A DNA stretch of 64,000 bases from CAVQBJ01 sp963819075 (GTDB taxonomy: Bacteria > Actinomycetota > Thermoleophilia > Solirubrobacterales > Solirubrobacteraceae), in assembly GCA_963819075.1 (NCBI GenBank), contig CAWFUP010000006.1:329714-393713 (forward strand), written 5' to 3'. Below, one piece after another: positions 53,929 through 62,462 of this stretch. Position 1 is the first letter of the stretch. Every line of letters starts with the position of its first letter. A program made the position numbers and the translations under genes. The notes beneath the pieces were generated by a model, which ran no database searches, was not told the DNA's origin, and saw only the letters and a program-made list of their open reading frames with translations.

Positions 53929-54620
53929 CGAGACCCCGGCAGTCCGGTGATGCGGATGCCGGCGTGGACCTTGTGGCGCGCGTTGATCGAGATGAGCATC
54001 GCGGTCAGTGACTCGGTGATGCGTGACATCTCAAGCCGCCCGGTGTCGATCGCTCGCAGTCCGGGGATGCGCTCGATGAGCGCGGCCGCCTCGCGCTTGT
54101 CGGCGCGCAGGTCGCCGCAGACGAGCACGTCCTCGTCGAGCGTGGTTGCGAGGTCGCCGAGCGCCGCCGCGCTCACCGAGTGCAGCGCCGAGACGACGCG
54201 CACCCCCTCGGGCGCCATCTCGAGCGCCTGCTGCGCCGCCGAGCCCTGCCAGACCCCGATCATGCGTGTCGCCTTCCCGCTCACGGCGGCGGCGAGCGGC
54301 ACGGTGGCGTCGATGAGCAGCTGCCCCGTGCGCAGGGCGCACTTCAGGTTGGTCAGCGTCTCGGACTGGTTGCGAAACGGGACGCTGAGGATGACGACCT
54401 CCGCCGCCGCGGCGGCGTCGGCGTTGGCCTGGCCGGTGGCCTGCGCGCCGGGCACCGCGGCGGTGACCCGCTCGGCGGCCTGCACGGCGCGGTCGGCGTC
54501 ACGTGAGCCGATGATGATCGGGACCCCGGCCGCCCCGAGGCGCACGGCGAGACCGTACCCGAGGGCGCCGGAGCCCCCGATGATCGCGGTGCGCGGCGGT
54601 GCAGCGGCGGCGGGCCCCAT
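53919..54620 (-). CDS. npdG: NADPH:F420 oxidoreductase-like protein
   Basis: A protein of 233 residues. AIIGGSGALGYGLAVRL and IIIGSRD form the NADPH site, and VILSVPFRNQ, HSVSAAAL and DVLVCGDLRADKREA match F420-dependent NADP reductases. It would exchange hydride between NADPH and F420. It heads the F420 operon, consistent with that role. TATACT ends 9 nt before the ATG, so it is leaderless and shares overlapping -10 bases with the divergent thioesterase gene. Confidence 0.88.
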   Translation of the reverse strand: MGPAAAAPPRTAIIGGSGALGYGLAVRLGAAGVPIIIGSRDADRAVQAAERVTAAVPGAQATGQANADAAAAAEVVILSVPFRNQSETLTNLKCALRTGQLLIDATVPLAAAVSGKATRMIGVWQGSAAQQALEMAPEGVRVVSALHSVSAAALGDLATTLDEDVLVCGDLRADKREAAALIERIPGLRAIDTGRLEMSRITESLTAMLISINARHKVHAGIRITGLPGSRWD

Positions 54621-54629
54621 GGGCGCGCC

Positions 54630-54639
54630 AGTATAGGCT
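54630..54639. promoter_or_regulatory. Overlapping divergent -10 boxes (npdG operon / thioesterase operon)
   Basis: The 10 bases AGTATAGGCT contain TATACT on the minus strand (54635-54630, 9 nt before ATG 54620) and TAGGCT on the plus strand (54634-54639, 8 nt before GTG 54648). The two genes are 27 bp apart, so both promoters must share these bases and compete. Confidence 0.5.
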
Positions 54640-54647
54640 TCGGTCGC

Positions 54648-55040
54648 GTGGCGCTGCGCGCGGGATTGGAAGCCGAGCACGAGTTCGTGGCCGAAGGGCG
54701 GCTGCTCACCGACGTCGGTGGGACGCTCGGCGCGAAGGTGCTGTCGACCCCGTCGATGATCGGCATGATGGAGCGCACGGCGGCGCGCCTCGTCGCCCCG
54801 TTGCTCGCTGCCGATCGAGCCACGGTCGGCTTCGAGGTCTGCGTGCGCCACGTCGCCGGCGCCGCCGAGGGCACGGCGTGCATCGCGCGCGCGGCGCTGC
54901 GCGAGATCGTCGACGAGCGCAAGCTGCGCTTCGACGTCGAGGTGCGCACAGCCGAGGACGGTCGCGTGCTCGGCCTTGGTACCCACGAGCGGCGGATCAT
55001 CCGCGTGGCCGCGCACGCGCAGGGGCTGACCGGCCCGTGA
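54648..55040 (+). CDS. Hotdog-fold acyl-CoA thioesterase (FlK-like)
   Basis: A protein of 130 residues. The FlK-type catalytic pattern is visible: Thr and Glu in TPSMIGMMERTA, and His in VCVRHVAG. It hydrolyses a small acyl-CoA; FlK relatives in actinobacteria act on varied short chains. Its stop overlaps the GTG of the HMG-CoA lyase gene by 4 nt, so the two are coupled. The start at 54648 is leaderless. Confidence 0.85.
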   Translation: MALRAGLEAEHEFVAEGRLLTDVGGTLGAKVLSTPSMIGMMERTAARLVAPLLAADRATVGFEVCVRHVAGAAEGTACIARAALREIVDERKLRFDVEVRTAEDGRVLGLGTHERRIIRVAAHAQGLTGP

Positions 55041-55966
55041 GCGCCCTCCCGACAGCGGTGCGCGTGCGCGAGGTCGGCCCGCGCGACGGCTTCCAGAACG
55101 AGAAGGAGGTCATCCCGACCGCCGAGAAGGTGGCGCTCATCGACGCGCTCGCCCGCACCGGTGTGCGCCGCCTCGAGGTCACGAGCTTCGTGCGCGCCGA
55201 CGTCGTCCCGCAGCTCGCCGACGCGGCGGAGGTCCTGGCCGCGATCGACGTGCCCGAGACGGTGTCGGTCAGCGTGCTGGTCCCGAACGAGCGCGGGCTC
55301 GAGGCGGCCCTGCGCCAGCGCGAGCGGATCGACGAGGTCAACGTCTTCCTGTCCGCGTCGGAGACCCACAACCGCCACAACGTCAATCGCTCGGTCGCCG
55401 AATCGCTGGCTGGTCTGGCTCGGGTGCTCGAGCGCGCCCGGCGGGCCGGCCTGCGCTGCGAGGGGGTCATCTCGACCTCGTTTGGGTGCCCGTACGAGGG
55501 CCCCGTTGCGGTCGGGCGCGTGCTCGAGATCGCGGGGGCGCTGCGCGACGCGGGCGCGCAGGAGGTCGGGTTTGGCGACACCACGGGCATGGCCAACCCG
55601 CTCGGAGTGCGCGCCTTCTTCGAGCAGGCGCGCTCGGAGCTCGGGGATTCGGTCGAGCTGACCGCTCACTTCCACAACACCCGCGGTCAGGGGCTGGCGA
55701 ACGTGCTCGCGGCGCTGGAGGCGGGCATCGACAGCTTCGAGTCGAGCTTCGGCGAGCTCGGCGGCTGCCCGGTCCCGGCCGGGGCGACGGGCAACATCGC
55801 CACCGAAGACCTTGTCTCGATGCTGCACGAGATGGGGATCGAGACCGGAATCGACCTCGAAGCGCTCATCGCCTGTGCGGCGCAGGTGCGACGCGTCCTC
55901 GGCCGTCCGCTCGGCAGCCACGTGCTCGTGGCCGGGCCGGTGGAGTGGGAGCCGCGAGGCGGGTAG
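55037..55966 (+). CDS. Hydroxymethylglutaryl-CoA lyase family protein
   Basis: A protein of 309 residues, a TIM-barrel HMGL-like enzyme. It has VGPRDGFQNE (metal Asp), STSFGCPYEGPV, FGDTTGMANP, HFHNTRGQG (metal His pair) and LGGCPVPAGATGN (catalytic Cys loop). HMG-CoA lyase splits HMG-CoA to acetyl-CoA and acetoacetate in leucine breakdown. The enoyl-CoA hydratase and carboxyltransferase genes nearby fit that pathway. The 3' end faces palindromic array 2. Confidence 0.9.
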   Translation: MSALPTAVRVREVGPRDGFQNEKEVIPTAEKVALIDALARTGVRRLEVTSFVRADVVPQLADAAEVLAAIDVPETVSVSVLVPNERGLEAALRQRERIDEVNVFLSASETHNRHNVNRSVAESLAGLARVLERARRAGLRCEGVISTSFGCPYEGPVAVGRVLEIAGALRDAGAQEVGFGDTTGMANPLGVRAFFEQARSELGDSVELTAHFHNTRGQGLANVLAALEAGIDSFESSFGELGGCPVPAGATGNIATEDLVSMLHEMGIETGIDLEALIACAAQVRRVLGRPLGSHVLVAGPVEWEPRGG

Positions 55967-55989
55967 GGCGGCGCGCCGGCGTGCCGGTG

Positions 55990-56480
55990 GGGTGTGCTCG
56001 ATTGGCCCCGCATGGCGGGCGCGCGGGAGCGCACCCCGGCGGGAGCGCGGGGCGCGCCGGCGGGGGGTGTGCTCGATTAGCCCCGCGCGGCGGGCGCGCG
56101 GGAGCGCACCCCGGCGGGAGCCCAGGGCCCGTCGGTGGGTGTGCTCGATTAGCCCCGCATGGCGGGCGCGCGGGAGCGCACCCCGGCGGGAGCGCGGGGC
56201 GCGCCGGCGGGGGGTGTGCTCGATTAGCCCCGCATGGCGGGCGCGCGGGAGCGCACCCCGGCGGGAGCCCAGGGCCCATCGGTGGGTGTGCTCGATTAGC
56301 CCCGCATGGCGGGCGCGCGGGAGCGCACCCCGGCGGGAGCGCGGGGCCCATCGGTGGGTGTGCTCGATTAGCCCCGCATGGCGGGCGCGCGGGAGCGCAC
56401 CCCGGCGGGAGCGCGGGGCGCGCCGGCGGGGGTGTGCTCGATTAGCCCCGCATGGCGGGCGCGCGGGGAGCGCACCCCGG
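55990..56480 (+). repeat. Tandem 72-75-bp palindromic repeat array (array 2)
   Basis: Seven units have GTGTGCTCG starting at 55992, 56067, 56139, 56214, 56286, 56358 and 56432 (steps 75, 72, 75, 72, 72, 74). Each holds GTGTGCTCGATTAGCCCCGC, ATG, GCGGGC and then GGAGCGCACCCC; the outer GGGGTGTGCTC/GAGCGCACCCC and inner CCCCGC/GCGGG(C) arms can pair. Two spacer variants alternate. It fills the gap between the 3' ends of the HMG-CoA lyase and enoyl-CoA hydratase genes. The unit is homologous to array 1 (25694) in reverse orientation. Confidence 0.85.
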
Positions 56481-56493
56481 CGCCGACCGTCCG

Positions 56494-57273
56494 CTACCGC
56501 CCCGCGAACTCCGGCTGGCGCCGCTGCGAGAACGCGAGCGTGGCCTCGGCGAAGTCGGCGCTCGCCGCGCACACCTGCTGGCTGAGCACCTCCTGCTCGA
56601 GCGTGACGGCGAGCGCGGGCTTGGCGGCGGAGTCCATGACCCGCTTGGCCAGCCCGACGGCAAGGGGTGCACACGCGAGCAGCTCGTCGACGAGCGCGTT
56701 CGTGGCGTCCGCCAGCTCGTCGGCGGGGGCCACGCGATTGACGAGACCGATCCGCTCGGCCTCGACACCGTTGATCAGCTTCGAGGCCATGATCATCTCC
56801 TTGGCCCGACCGAGCCCGATGACCGCGGGCAGCCGCGAGGATCCGCCGACGTCCGGGATAAGGCCCACCCGGGTCTCGACGAGCCCGATGATCGCCTCGC
56901 TCGCCATCACCCGCAGGTCGCAGGCGAGCGCCAGCTCCATCGCCCCGCCGAGGCAGCCGCCGTGGATCTGCGCGATCGTCGGCTTGAGCATCTCCTCGCA
57001 CAGGTTCCAGGCCTGCAGGATCGCGGTGCGGAACTCGCGCAGCCGGTGCGGCTCGGCCGCCAGGTTGGCGAGCGCGCCGATGTCCATGCCCGAGGAGAAC
57101 ATCGGACCCTCGCCGCGCACGACGACGACACGCACGTCAGGGTCGTGAGCGGCGTCGTGAAGCGCTCCGCCGAGCGCGGCGATCAACTCGTCGTTCATCG
57201 CGTTGCGCTTCTCCGGTCGGTTGAGGACGACGTGGCGGACGGGACCGTGGTCCTCGGTCAAGACGATGCTCAT
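56494..57273 (-). CDS. Enoyl-CoA hydratase/isomerase family protein
   Basis: A protein of 259 residues, crotonase fold. The oxyanion-hole segments GPMFSSGMDIGAL and HGGCLGGAMELALACDLRV are present, as is ETRVGLIPDVGGSSRLP. The first catalytic Glu position (usually in xAGGGxELA) reads GGAMELALACD, and the second (PE.xLGL.PG) reads VETRVGLIPDVGG, so both acids look kept. Possible substrates include short-chain enoyl-CoA or methylglutaconyl-CoA. AAGGAGG lies 8 nt before the ATG. Confidence 0.88.
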   Translation of the reverse strand: MSIVLTEDHGPVRHVVLNRPEKRNAMNDELIAALGGALHDAAHDPDVRVVVVRGEGPMFSSGMDIGALANLAAEPHRLREFRTAILQAWNLCEEMLKPTIAQIHGGCLGGAMELALACDLRVMASEAIIGLVETRVGLIPDVGGSSRLPAVIGLGRAKEMIMASKLINGVEAERIGLVNRVAPADELADATNALVDELLACAPLAVGLAKRVMDSAAKPALAVTLEQEVLSQQVCAASADFAEATLAFSQRRQPEFAGR

Positions 57274-57347
57274 GGCGCGCGCCTCCTTGGCGGGTTCGAC
57301 GTGGTCGGCCGGAGGCTACCGCCGTGGCCCGGCGGGAGAGCGCTCGC

Positions 57348-57353
57348 TACATT
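57348..57353 (+). promoter_or_regulatory. Candidate -10 box (leaderless start at 57362)
   Basis: TACATT ends 8 nt before the ATG at 57362. Confidence 0.3.
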
Positions 57354-57361
57354 GCCCTCAT

Positions 57362-57913
57362 ATGAGCGGTGATCCTTCGCTGCGCGCTTCGGACGCCGAC
57401 CGCGAGCGCGTCGCCGAGCAGCTGCGCGATCACTACGCCGCCGGGCGTCTCGACGACGACGAGCTCTCGAGCCGCCTCGACGCGGTGTACGCCTCGCGGA
57501 CCACGGCCGAGCTCGATCGGCTGCTGACCGATCTGCCGGCGTTGCCGATCTCGCCGGCGCGCCGACGCGCCGAGGTCGCCGAGTATCGAGGCGACCTGCG
57601 CCGCCAGCTCGTCCAGCAGACCGGCGGTGCGCTCGTTCCGTTCCTCATCTGCGTGGCCATCTGGGCGGCCAGCGGCGCCAGCGGCGGCTTCTGGCCCGCC
57701 TTCGTCCTCATCTTCCCGCTCATCTTCCTCGTCCGCAACGGCTGGGCCCTGTACGGCCCGGCGCCCGATCTCGAGCGGGTCGAGGCCGAGTTGCGCCGAC
57801 ACAACCGCGGCGGCCGCCACCGCGGTCACCGCGGCCGTCGCGACCACCGGCGCCCGCGCGGTGGCGGCCCGCCCCGGCCGCTCGGTCCCGGCGACGGCGG
57901 TCCGCCGCGATGA
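57362..57913 (+). CDS. DUF1707 membrane protein
   Basis: A protein of 183 residues. The N-terminal DUF1707 motif is clear: LRASDADRERVAEQLRDHYA, GRLDDDELSSRLDAVYAS and TTAELDRLLTDLP. Two hydrophobic helices (about 86-123) follow. The C-terminal 40 residues are very rich in Arg, Gly and His. DUF1707 proteins are common in actinobacteria and their role is not settled. The stop overlaps the start of the carboxyltransferase gene by 4 nt, an unexpected coupling. Confidence 0.85.
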   Translation: MSGDPSLRASDADRERVAEQLRDHYAAGRLDDDELSSRLDAVYASRTTAELDRLLTDLPALPISPARRRAEVAEYRGDLRRQLVQQTGGALVPFLICVAIWAASGASGGFWPAFVLIFPLIFLVRNGWALYGPAPDLERVEAELRRHNRGGRHRGHRGRRDHRRPRGGGPPRPLGPGDGGPPR

Positions 57914-59454
57914 GCGACGAGCCGGCGCTCGCCGGCGACTTCGAGGGCGCGGTCGAACGGGCCGTCGCCGGCGGGCCCGAGCACCGTCGCGACAAGGCGC
58001 GCGAGCAGGGCAAGCTTCCGGTCCGCGAGCGCGTCGCCCTGCTGCTCGACGAGGGCAGCTTCGCCGAGGAGGCGCTGCTCGCCAACTGGGAGAGCGACGG
58101 CCTCGGCGCCGACGGCGTGGTCACTGGCCTCGGCACGGTCGCAGGGCGGCCGATCGCGCTGATGGCGAACGACCCGACGGTGAAGGCCGGCTCGTGGGGC
58201 CCGAAGACCGTCGAGAAGATCATTCGCATCCAGGAGCGAGCCGAGTCGCTGCGCGTCCCGATGGTCTACCTCGTCGACTCCGCCGGAGCGCGCATCACCG
58301 ACCAGGTGCAGATGTTCCCCGGCCGCCGTGGCGCCGGGCGGATCTTCCACAACCAGGTGCGCCTGTCGGGCGTCGTGCCCCAGGTGTGCGTCCTGTTCGG
58401 GCCGAGCGCCGCCGGCGGCGCCTACATCCCGGCCTTCTGCGACGTAGTGATCATGCGCGACGGAAACGCGTCGATGTACCTGGGGTCGCCGCGGATGGCC
58501 GAGATGGTGATCGGCGAGCGCGTGACGCTCGAGGAGATGGGCGGCGCCAGGATGCACACCGGTGTCTCCGGCTGCGGCCACGTGCTCGTGAAGACCGACG
58601 AGGAGGGGATCGCCTCCGCGCGCCGCTACCTGGCTTACTTCCCGACCCACTGGGAGCTCCAGGCGCCCGTCGCCCCGCCCGCTGCCCCGGCGCGGCCGTC
58701 GAGCACGATTCGCGAGCTGATCCCGGCGGATGAGAACAAGGCGTTCGACATGCGCGAGCTCATCGAGGCGCTCGTCGACGCCGGCTCGCTCCTGGAGATC
58801 CACGCCCGCTGGGCGCGTGAGCTGATCGTCGCCTACGCCCGCATCGACGGGCGCGCGATCGGGATCGTCGCCAACCAGCCCCAGCACAAGGGCGGGGTGC
58901 TGTTCGTCGACTCCTCCGACAAGGCGGCACGCTTCATCGCCACCTGCAACGCGTTCAACCTGCCGCTCCTGTTCCTCGCCGACGTGCCGGGCTTCATGAT
59001 CGGCACCCAGGTCGAGCGCGAGGGCATCATCCGTCACGGCGCCAAGATGATCAGCGCCATGTCGCAGGCCACCGTGCCGAAGCTGTCGGTGATCGTGCGC
59101 AAGGCCTACGGCGCCGGGCTCTACGCGATGGCCGGCCCGGCGTTCGAGCCCGACGCGTGCCTCGCCCTCCCCGGGGCGTCGATCGCCGTGATGGGCCCGC
59201 AGGCGGCGATCAACGCCGTCTACTACAACCAGCTGGCGGCGATCGAGGACGACGACGAGCGCGCCCGCCGCACGGCCGAGCTGCGCGAGGAGTATGCGCG
59301 CGACATCGACCTGCTGCACCTCGCGTCCGAGCTCGTCGTCGACGCGGTCGTCGCGCCCGAGGATCTGCGCGAGCAGCTCGCGCGGCGCTTTGCGCTGGCG
59401 GCCGAGAAGCGCCGCGACTGGCCGTCGCGGCGCAACCCGATCACGCCTGCCTGA
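57910..59454 (+). CDS. Acyl-CoA carboxylase, carboxyltransferase (beta) subunit
   Basis: A protein of 514 residues. Both crotonase-like halves are complete: VYLVDSAGARITDQVQMFPG, FGPSAAGGAYIPAFCD and YLGSPRMAEMVIGE in the first, and FLADVPGFMIGTQVEREGII, RKAYGAGLYAMAGPAF and PGASIAVMGPQAAINAVY in the second. It transfers carboxyl from biotin to an acyl-CoA (propionyl-, acetyl- or methylcrotonyl-CoA). The specificity residues do not clearly pick one. The biotin-carrying alpha subunit is not in the window. Confidence 0.9.
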   Translation: MSDEPALAGDFEGAVERAVAGGPEHRRDKAREQGKLPVRERVALLLDEGSFAEEALLANWESDGLGADGVVTGLGTVAGRPIALMANDPTVKAGSWGPKTVEKIIRIQERAESLRVPMVYLVDSAGARITDQVQMFPGRRGAGRIFHNQVRLSGVVPQVCVLFGPSAAGGAYIPAFCDVVIMRDGNASMYLGSPRMAEMVIGERVTLEEMGGARMHTGVSGCGHVLVKTDEEGIASARRYLAYFPTHWELQAPVAPPAAPARPSSTIRELIPADENKAFDMRELIEALVDAGSLLEIHARWARELIVAYARIDGRAIGIVANQPQHKGGVLFVDSSDKAARFIATCNAFNLPLLFLADVPGFMIGTQVEREGIIRHGAKMISAMSQATVPKLSVIVRKAYGAGLYAMAGPAFEPDACLALPGASIAVMGPQAAINAVYYNQLAAIEDDDERARRTAELREEYARDIDLLHLASELVVDAVVAPEDLREQLARRFALAAEKRRDWPSRRNPITPA

Positions 59455-59472
59455 GCTCGCCCGGCGCTGGAA

Positions 59473-60111
59473 TCAGGCGTCGGCCTTCCAGCCACTCAGC
59501 GGGTCGGGGCCCGACCCGGCCGGGGCCGCGGCCGCCGGCGCTGCGCCGCCGTCATCGAATGGCGGGTACGTCTCGGTGACGAGAAACAGCAGCCCGTATG
59601 CGCGGACGATGTAGGAGATGCAGAACCGCAGCGCGTTCTCCAGGCCGTCTGGCTGCTTGCCGGTGACGACGATCACGACCCAGCTGGCGATTGCGGTGAG
59701 CTCGGCCGCGATCTGGAGCACGTAGACGAGAATCACCGCCGGGATGATGTAGATGATCCGGAAGAGCACCTTCACCCGGCTGTACTGCTCGAGCGGCGGA
59801 TCCGCGACCAGCCGGACGGCGTAGTCGTCGTCGCTGAGGCTGAACGGCGGGAAGTCGTCTGACAGCAGCACCAGGTAGCTGATCGTGCGGGCGTAGAAGC
59901 GCAGCACGCCGACCGCGAAGTCGTACAACCCCTGCGGCCAGCGCCCCGTGAACAGCAGCACGAACCAGGCGATGACGACGACGACGAGGGCGACGATCTC
60001 CAACACGTAGACGGCGATCAGCCACGGGATGGCCAGGATCAGCCGGAAGAAGGTGGTGACGCGACTTCGCTTCTCCGGCTGGTCGACGATGAACGTCAAC
60101 GGATACGGCAT
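59473..60111 (-). CDS. DUF4389 membrane protein
   Basis: A protein of 212 residues built of two similar DUF4389 halves. Each has a YAVRLV- or PLTFIV-like strand followed by a hydrophobic pair of helices (TTFFRLILAIPWLIAVYVLE, and KVLFRIIYIIPAVILVYVLQ), then TGRWPQGLYDF or TGKQPDGLENALRF. This is an internal duplication typical of the family. It is an integral membrane protein of unknown role. GGAG lies 5 nt before the ATG at 60111. Its C-terminus converges on the carboxyltransferase gene. Confidence 0.85.
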   Translation of the reverse strand: MPYPLTFIVDQPEKRSRVTTFFRLILAIPWLIAVYVLEIVALVVVVIAWFVLLFTGRWPQGLYDFAVGVLRFYARTISYLVLLSDDFPPFSLSDDDYAVRLVADPPLEQYSRVKVLFRIIYIIPAVILVYVLQIAAELTAIASWVVIVVTGKQPDGLENALRFCISYIVRAYGLLFLVTETYPPFDDGGAAPAAAAPAGSGPDPLSGWKADA

Positions 60112-60218
60112 ATGGGCTCCCCTTCGCTTCCGGGCGCCGGGCGCGCCCTTGGTGGCGAGCATCGTACGCCCTGGCTCGGAAGTCGCCTATGGGTGCGGGC
60201 ACGTGGACACATGTGCAC

Positions 60219-60224
60219 TACATT
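60219..60224 (+). promoter_or_regulatory. Candidate -10 box supporting the amidase start at 60234
   Basis: TACATT ends 9 nt before ATG 60234. An in-frame ATG at 60189 lies upstream of this box and is therefore less likely. Confidence 0.3.
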
Positions 60225-60233
60225 CCTGCCTCG

Positions 60234-61658
60234 ATGGATGCCGCCGAGCTCGCCTTCTGTGGAATCGTCCGCCAGGCGCAGCTCATCGCCGACGGCGAGG
60301 TGAGCGCGCGCGAGCTGCTCGAGGTCTACCTGCACCGAATCCGGCGCCTCGACCCGGCGCTCAACTCGATCCGCGTCGTCTTCGACGAGCGCGCCCGACT
60401 CGAGGCCGACCAGGCCGACGCCCGCCGCGGCGCCGGCGACCGCCGGCCGCTGCTCGGCGTGCCCTTCCTCGTCAAGGACAACGTCGACGTGGCCGGCGAG
60501 CTGACGCCGAGCGGCACGCGCGCGGTCGACGAGCCGGCGCGGGCGGACGCCGAGGTCGTGCGGCGCCTGCGCGCCGCGGGGGCGGTGATCCTCGGTAAGA
60601 CGCACGCGCCCGAGCTGTGCATCTTCCCGTTCACCGAATCGGTGACGAGCGGCATCACCCGCAACCCCTGGGGGCTCGAGCACACGCCGGGCGGCTCGAG
60701 CGGCGGGAGCGCCGCGGCGGTCGCGGCCGGCCTCGCCGGCGCGGCGCTGGCATCCGACGGCGGCGGGTCGATCCGCATCCCGGCGAGCTGGTGCGGCCTG
60801 TTCGGTCTCAAGCCGCAATGGGGCCGGGTGCCGATCGCCCCCGACACGGGCCACTGGCACGACCTGTCCGTGCTCGGGGTGCTCACGCGCTCGGTCGCCG
60901 ACACGGCGCTCTTCCTCGACGCTGTCGCCAGCGAGCCGCACGACGCCGGCGCGCCGCCGCCGCCCGAGCGGCCCTTCGCGGAGGCGGCCGCCGCCGATCC
61001 GGGACGGCTGCGCGTGGCCGTGGCCACGAACCCGCCGCCGGGGTTCTTCGCGAGGCTGCACGAGGAGAATCGGGCCGCCCTGGAGGAGACCGCCGAGCTG
61101 CTGCGCTCGCTCGGCCACGAGGTGCGCGAGACGCGCATCGACTACGGGCGTCCACCGGTGACGGTCGACTTTCTCGCCCGCTACCTGCGCGGCATCCACG
61201 ACGACGGCGGGCGGTTGGCGCATCCCGAGCGACTCGAGCGCCGCACGCGCGGCGTCATGCGCCTCGGCGGCCTCATCTCGCCGAGTGCGCTCGCGCGTGT
61301 GCGAGCGGGGGAGGAACGGATGCGCGAGCAACTCCGCTCGATCCTGCGCGAGCACGACGTACTGCTGACGCCGACGACTGCGGTGCCACCGCCGCCCGTG
61401 GCCCAGTTCGCCGAGCGCGGGGCGATCCGGACGCTGGCCAGCATCATCCGGCAGGTGCCCTACTGCGCGGCGTGGAACGCGACGGGCCAACCCGCCGCCT
61501 CGGTGCCCGCTGGCCTGGATGGGAAAGGACTGCCTCGCGCCGTGCAGCTCGTCGGTCGTCCCAACGACGAGGCGACGCTGCTGCGCCTGTCCGCCCAGAT
61601 CGAACAGGCGCGCCCATGGACGCAGGCGCGTCCGCCGATGGCGGCGGTCGCGGCGTGA
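60234..61658 (+). CDS. Amidase signature family hydrolase
   Basis: A protein of 474 residues. The Ser-Ser-Lys catalytic set is present: the Lys in GVPFLVKDNVD, the cis-Ser and nucleophile in HTPGGSSGGSAAAVAAG and DGGGSIRIPASWCGLFGLKP. The family cleaves amide bonds in many small molecules, and the vertebrate FAAH-like subgroup shares the same core; the substrate is unknown. No GatB/GatC is nearby, so it is not the tRNA amidotransferase subunit. The stop overlaps the GTG of the next gene by 4 nt. Confidence 0.9.
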   Translation: MDAAELAFCGIVRQAQLIADGEVSARELLEVYLHRIRRLDPALNSIRVVFDERARLEADQADARRGAGDRRPLLGVPFLVKDNVDVAGELTPSGTRAVDEPARADAEVVRRLRAAGAVILGKTHAPELCIFPFTESVTSGITRNPWGLEHTPGGSSGGSAAAVAAGLAGAALASDGGGSIRIPASWCGLFGLKPQWGRVPIAPDTGHWHDLSVLGVLTRSVADTALFLDAVASEPHDAGAPPPPERPFAEAAAADPGRLRVAVATNPPPGFFARLHEENRAALEETAELLRSLGHEVRETRIDYGRPPVTVDFLARYLRGIHDDGGRLAHPERLERRTRGVMRLGGLISPSALARVRAGEERMREQLRSILREHDVLLTPTTAVPPPPVAQFAERGAIRTLASIIRQVPYCAAWNATGQPAASVPAGLDGKGLPRAVQLVGRPNDEATLLRLSAQIEQARPWTQARPPMAAVAA

Positions 61659-62449
61659 GCGACGACGGCTCGGCGGCGCTGCTCGAGCTGGCCGTTGAGG
61701 CCGCGCAGGGCGCCGGTGCCCTGCTCGCCGAGCGCTTCGAGAGCGGTCGCGAGCGCGCGATCGGCGCGAAGAGCACGCCGACCGACCTGGTCAGCGAGGC
61801 CGACCTCGCCGCCCAGCGCGCCATCGTGCTGCTGATCGGGGAGCGCCGCGCCGAGGACGGGTTCCTTGGCGAGGAGGAGGGCGCCGACCGACCGGGCACG
61901 AGCGGCCTGCGCTGGGTCGTCGATCCGCTCGACGGGACGATCAACTTCCTGTTCGGGATCCCCCAGTGGTGCGTCAGCGTCGCGGTCGCCGACGAGGCCG
62001 GGCCGCTGGTCGGCGCCATTTACGACCCGAACCGCGATGAGCTGTTCACGGCGGTGCGCGGTGGAACCCCTTTGTGTAACGGCATCGCGATCACGGCGTC
62101 CGGGCGCAGCGACCTCGCCAGCGCGATGGTCGCCACCGGCTTCGCCTACGACGCCGACGTGCGCGCCGCCCAGGCGCGGGTGCTCGCGCGCGTCGTCCCG
62201 CGGGTGCGGGACGTGCGGCGGTTCGGCAGTGCCGCGCTCGACCTCGCGTGGACGGCCGCCGGTCGCTACGACGCTTATTACGAACGCACGGTCAAGCCGT
62301 GGGACATCGCCGCCGGCACGCTCATCTGCGAGGCCGCGGGGCTGCAGGTGGCCGACCTGCCCGAGCATCCCAACCTGCCGCGCGGAATCCTCGTCGCCGA
62401 TCCGGCGGCGGTGGCGCCGCTACTTGAGCTGGTCGGAGGGCCGGCGTAG
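61655..62449 (+). CDS. Inositol monophosphatase family protein
   Basis: A protein of 264 residues. Metal-binding motifs are complete: LVSEADLAAQ, FLGEEEGAD, VVDPLDGTINFLFGIP, and WDIAAGTLICEAAG. The family dephosphorylates inositol-1-phosphate, histidinol-phosphate, PAP or fructose-1,6-bisphosphate; inositol phosphate is plausible in an actinobacterium. The GTG start is coupled to the amidase stop (GTGA). Confidence 0.88.
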   Translation: MSDDGSAALLELAVEAAQGAGALLAERFESGRERAIGAKSTPTDLVSEADLAAQRAIVLLIGERRAEDGFLGEEEGADRPGTSGLRWVVDPLDGTINFLFGIPQWCVSVAVADEAGPLVGAIYDPNRDELFTAVRGGTPLCNGIAITASGRSDLASAMVATGFAYDADVRAAQARVLARVVPRVRDVRRFGSAALDLAWTAAGRYDAYYERTVKPWDIAAGTLICEAAGLQVADLPEHPNLPRGILVADPAAVAPLLELVGGPA

Positions 62450-62462
62450 CGCCCGCGCGCGC

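Noticed and set aside
25694..56480. The two tandem arrays as CRISPR arrays
   Set aside because: Unit-to-unit sequence is repeated along its full length, with no variable unique spacers, and no cas gene is present.
54353..57001. 882-codon minus-strand frame crossing array 2
   Set aside because: It runs antisense to the thioesterase and HMG-CoA lyase genes and through the palindromic array. No domain is visible and the composition is Arg/Ala-rich shadow coding.
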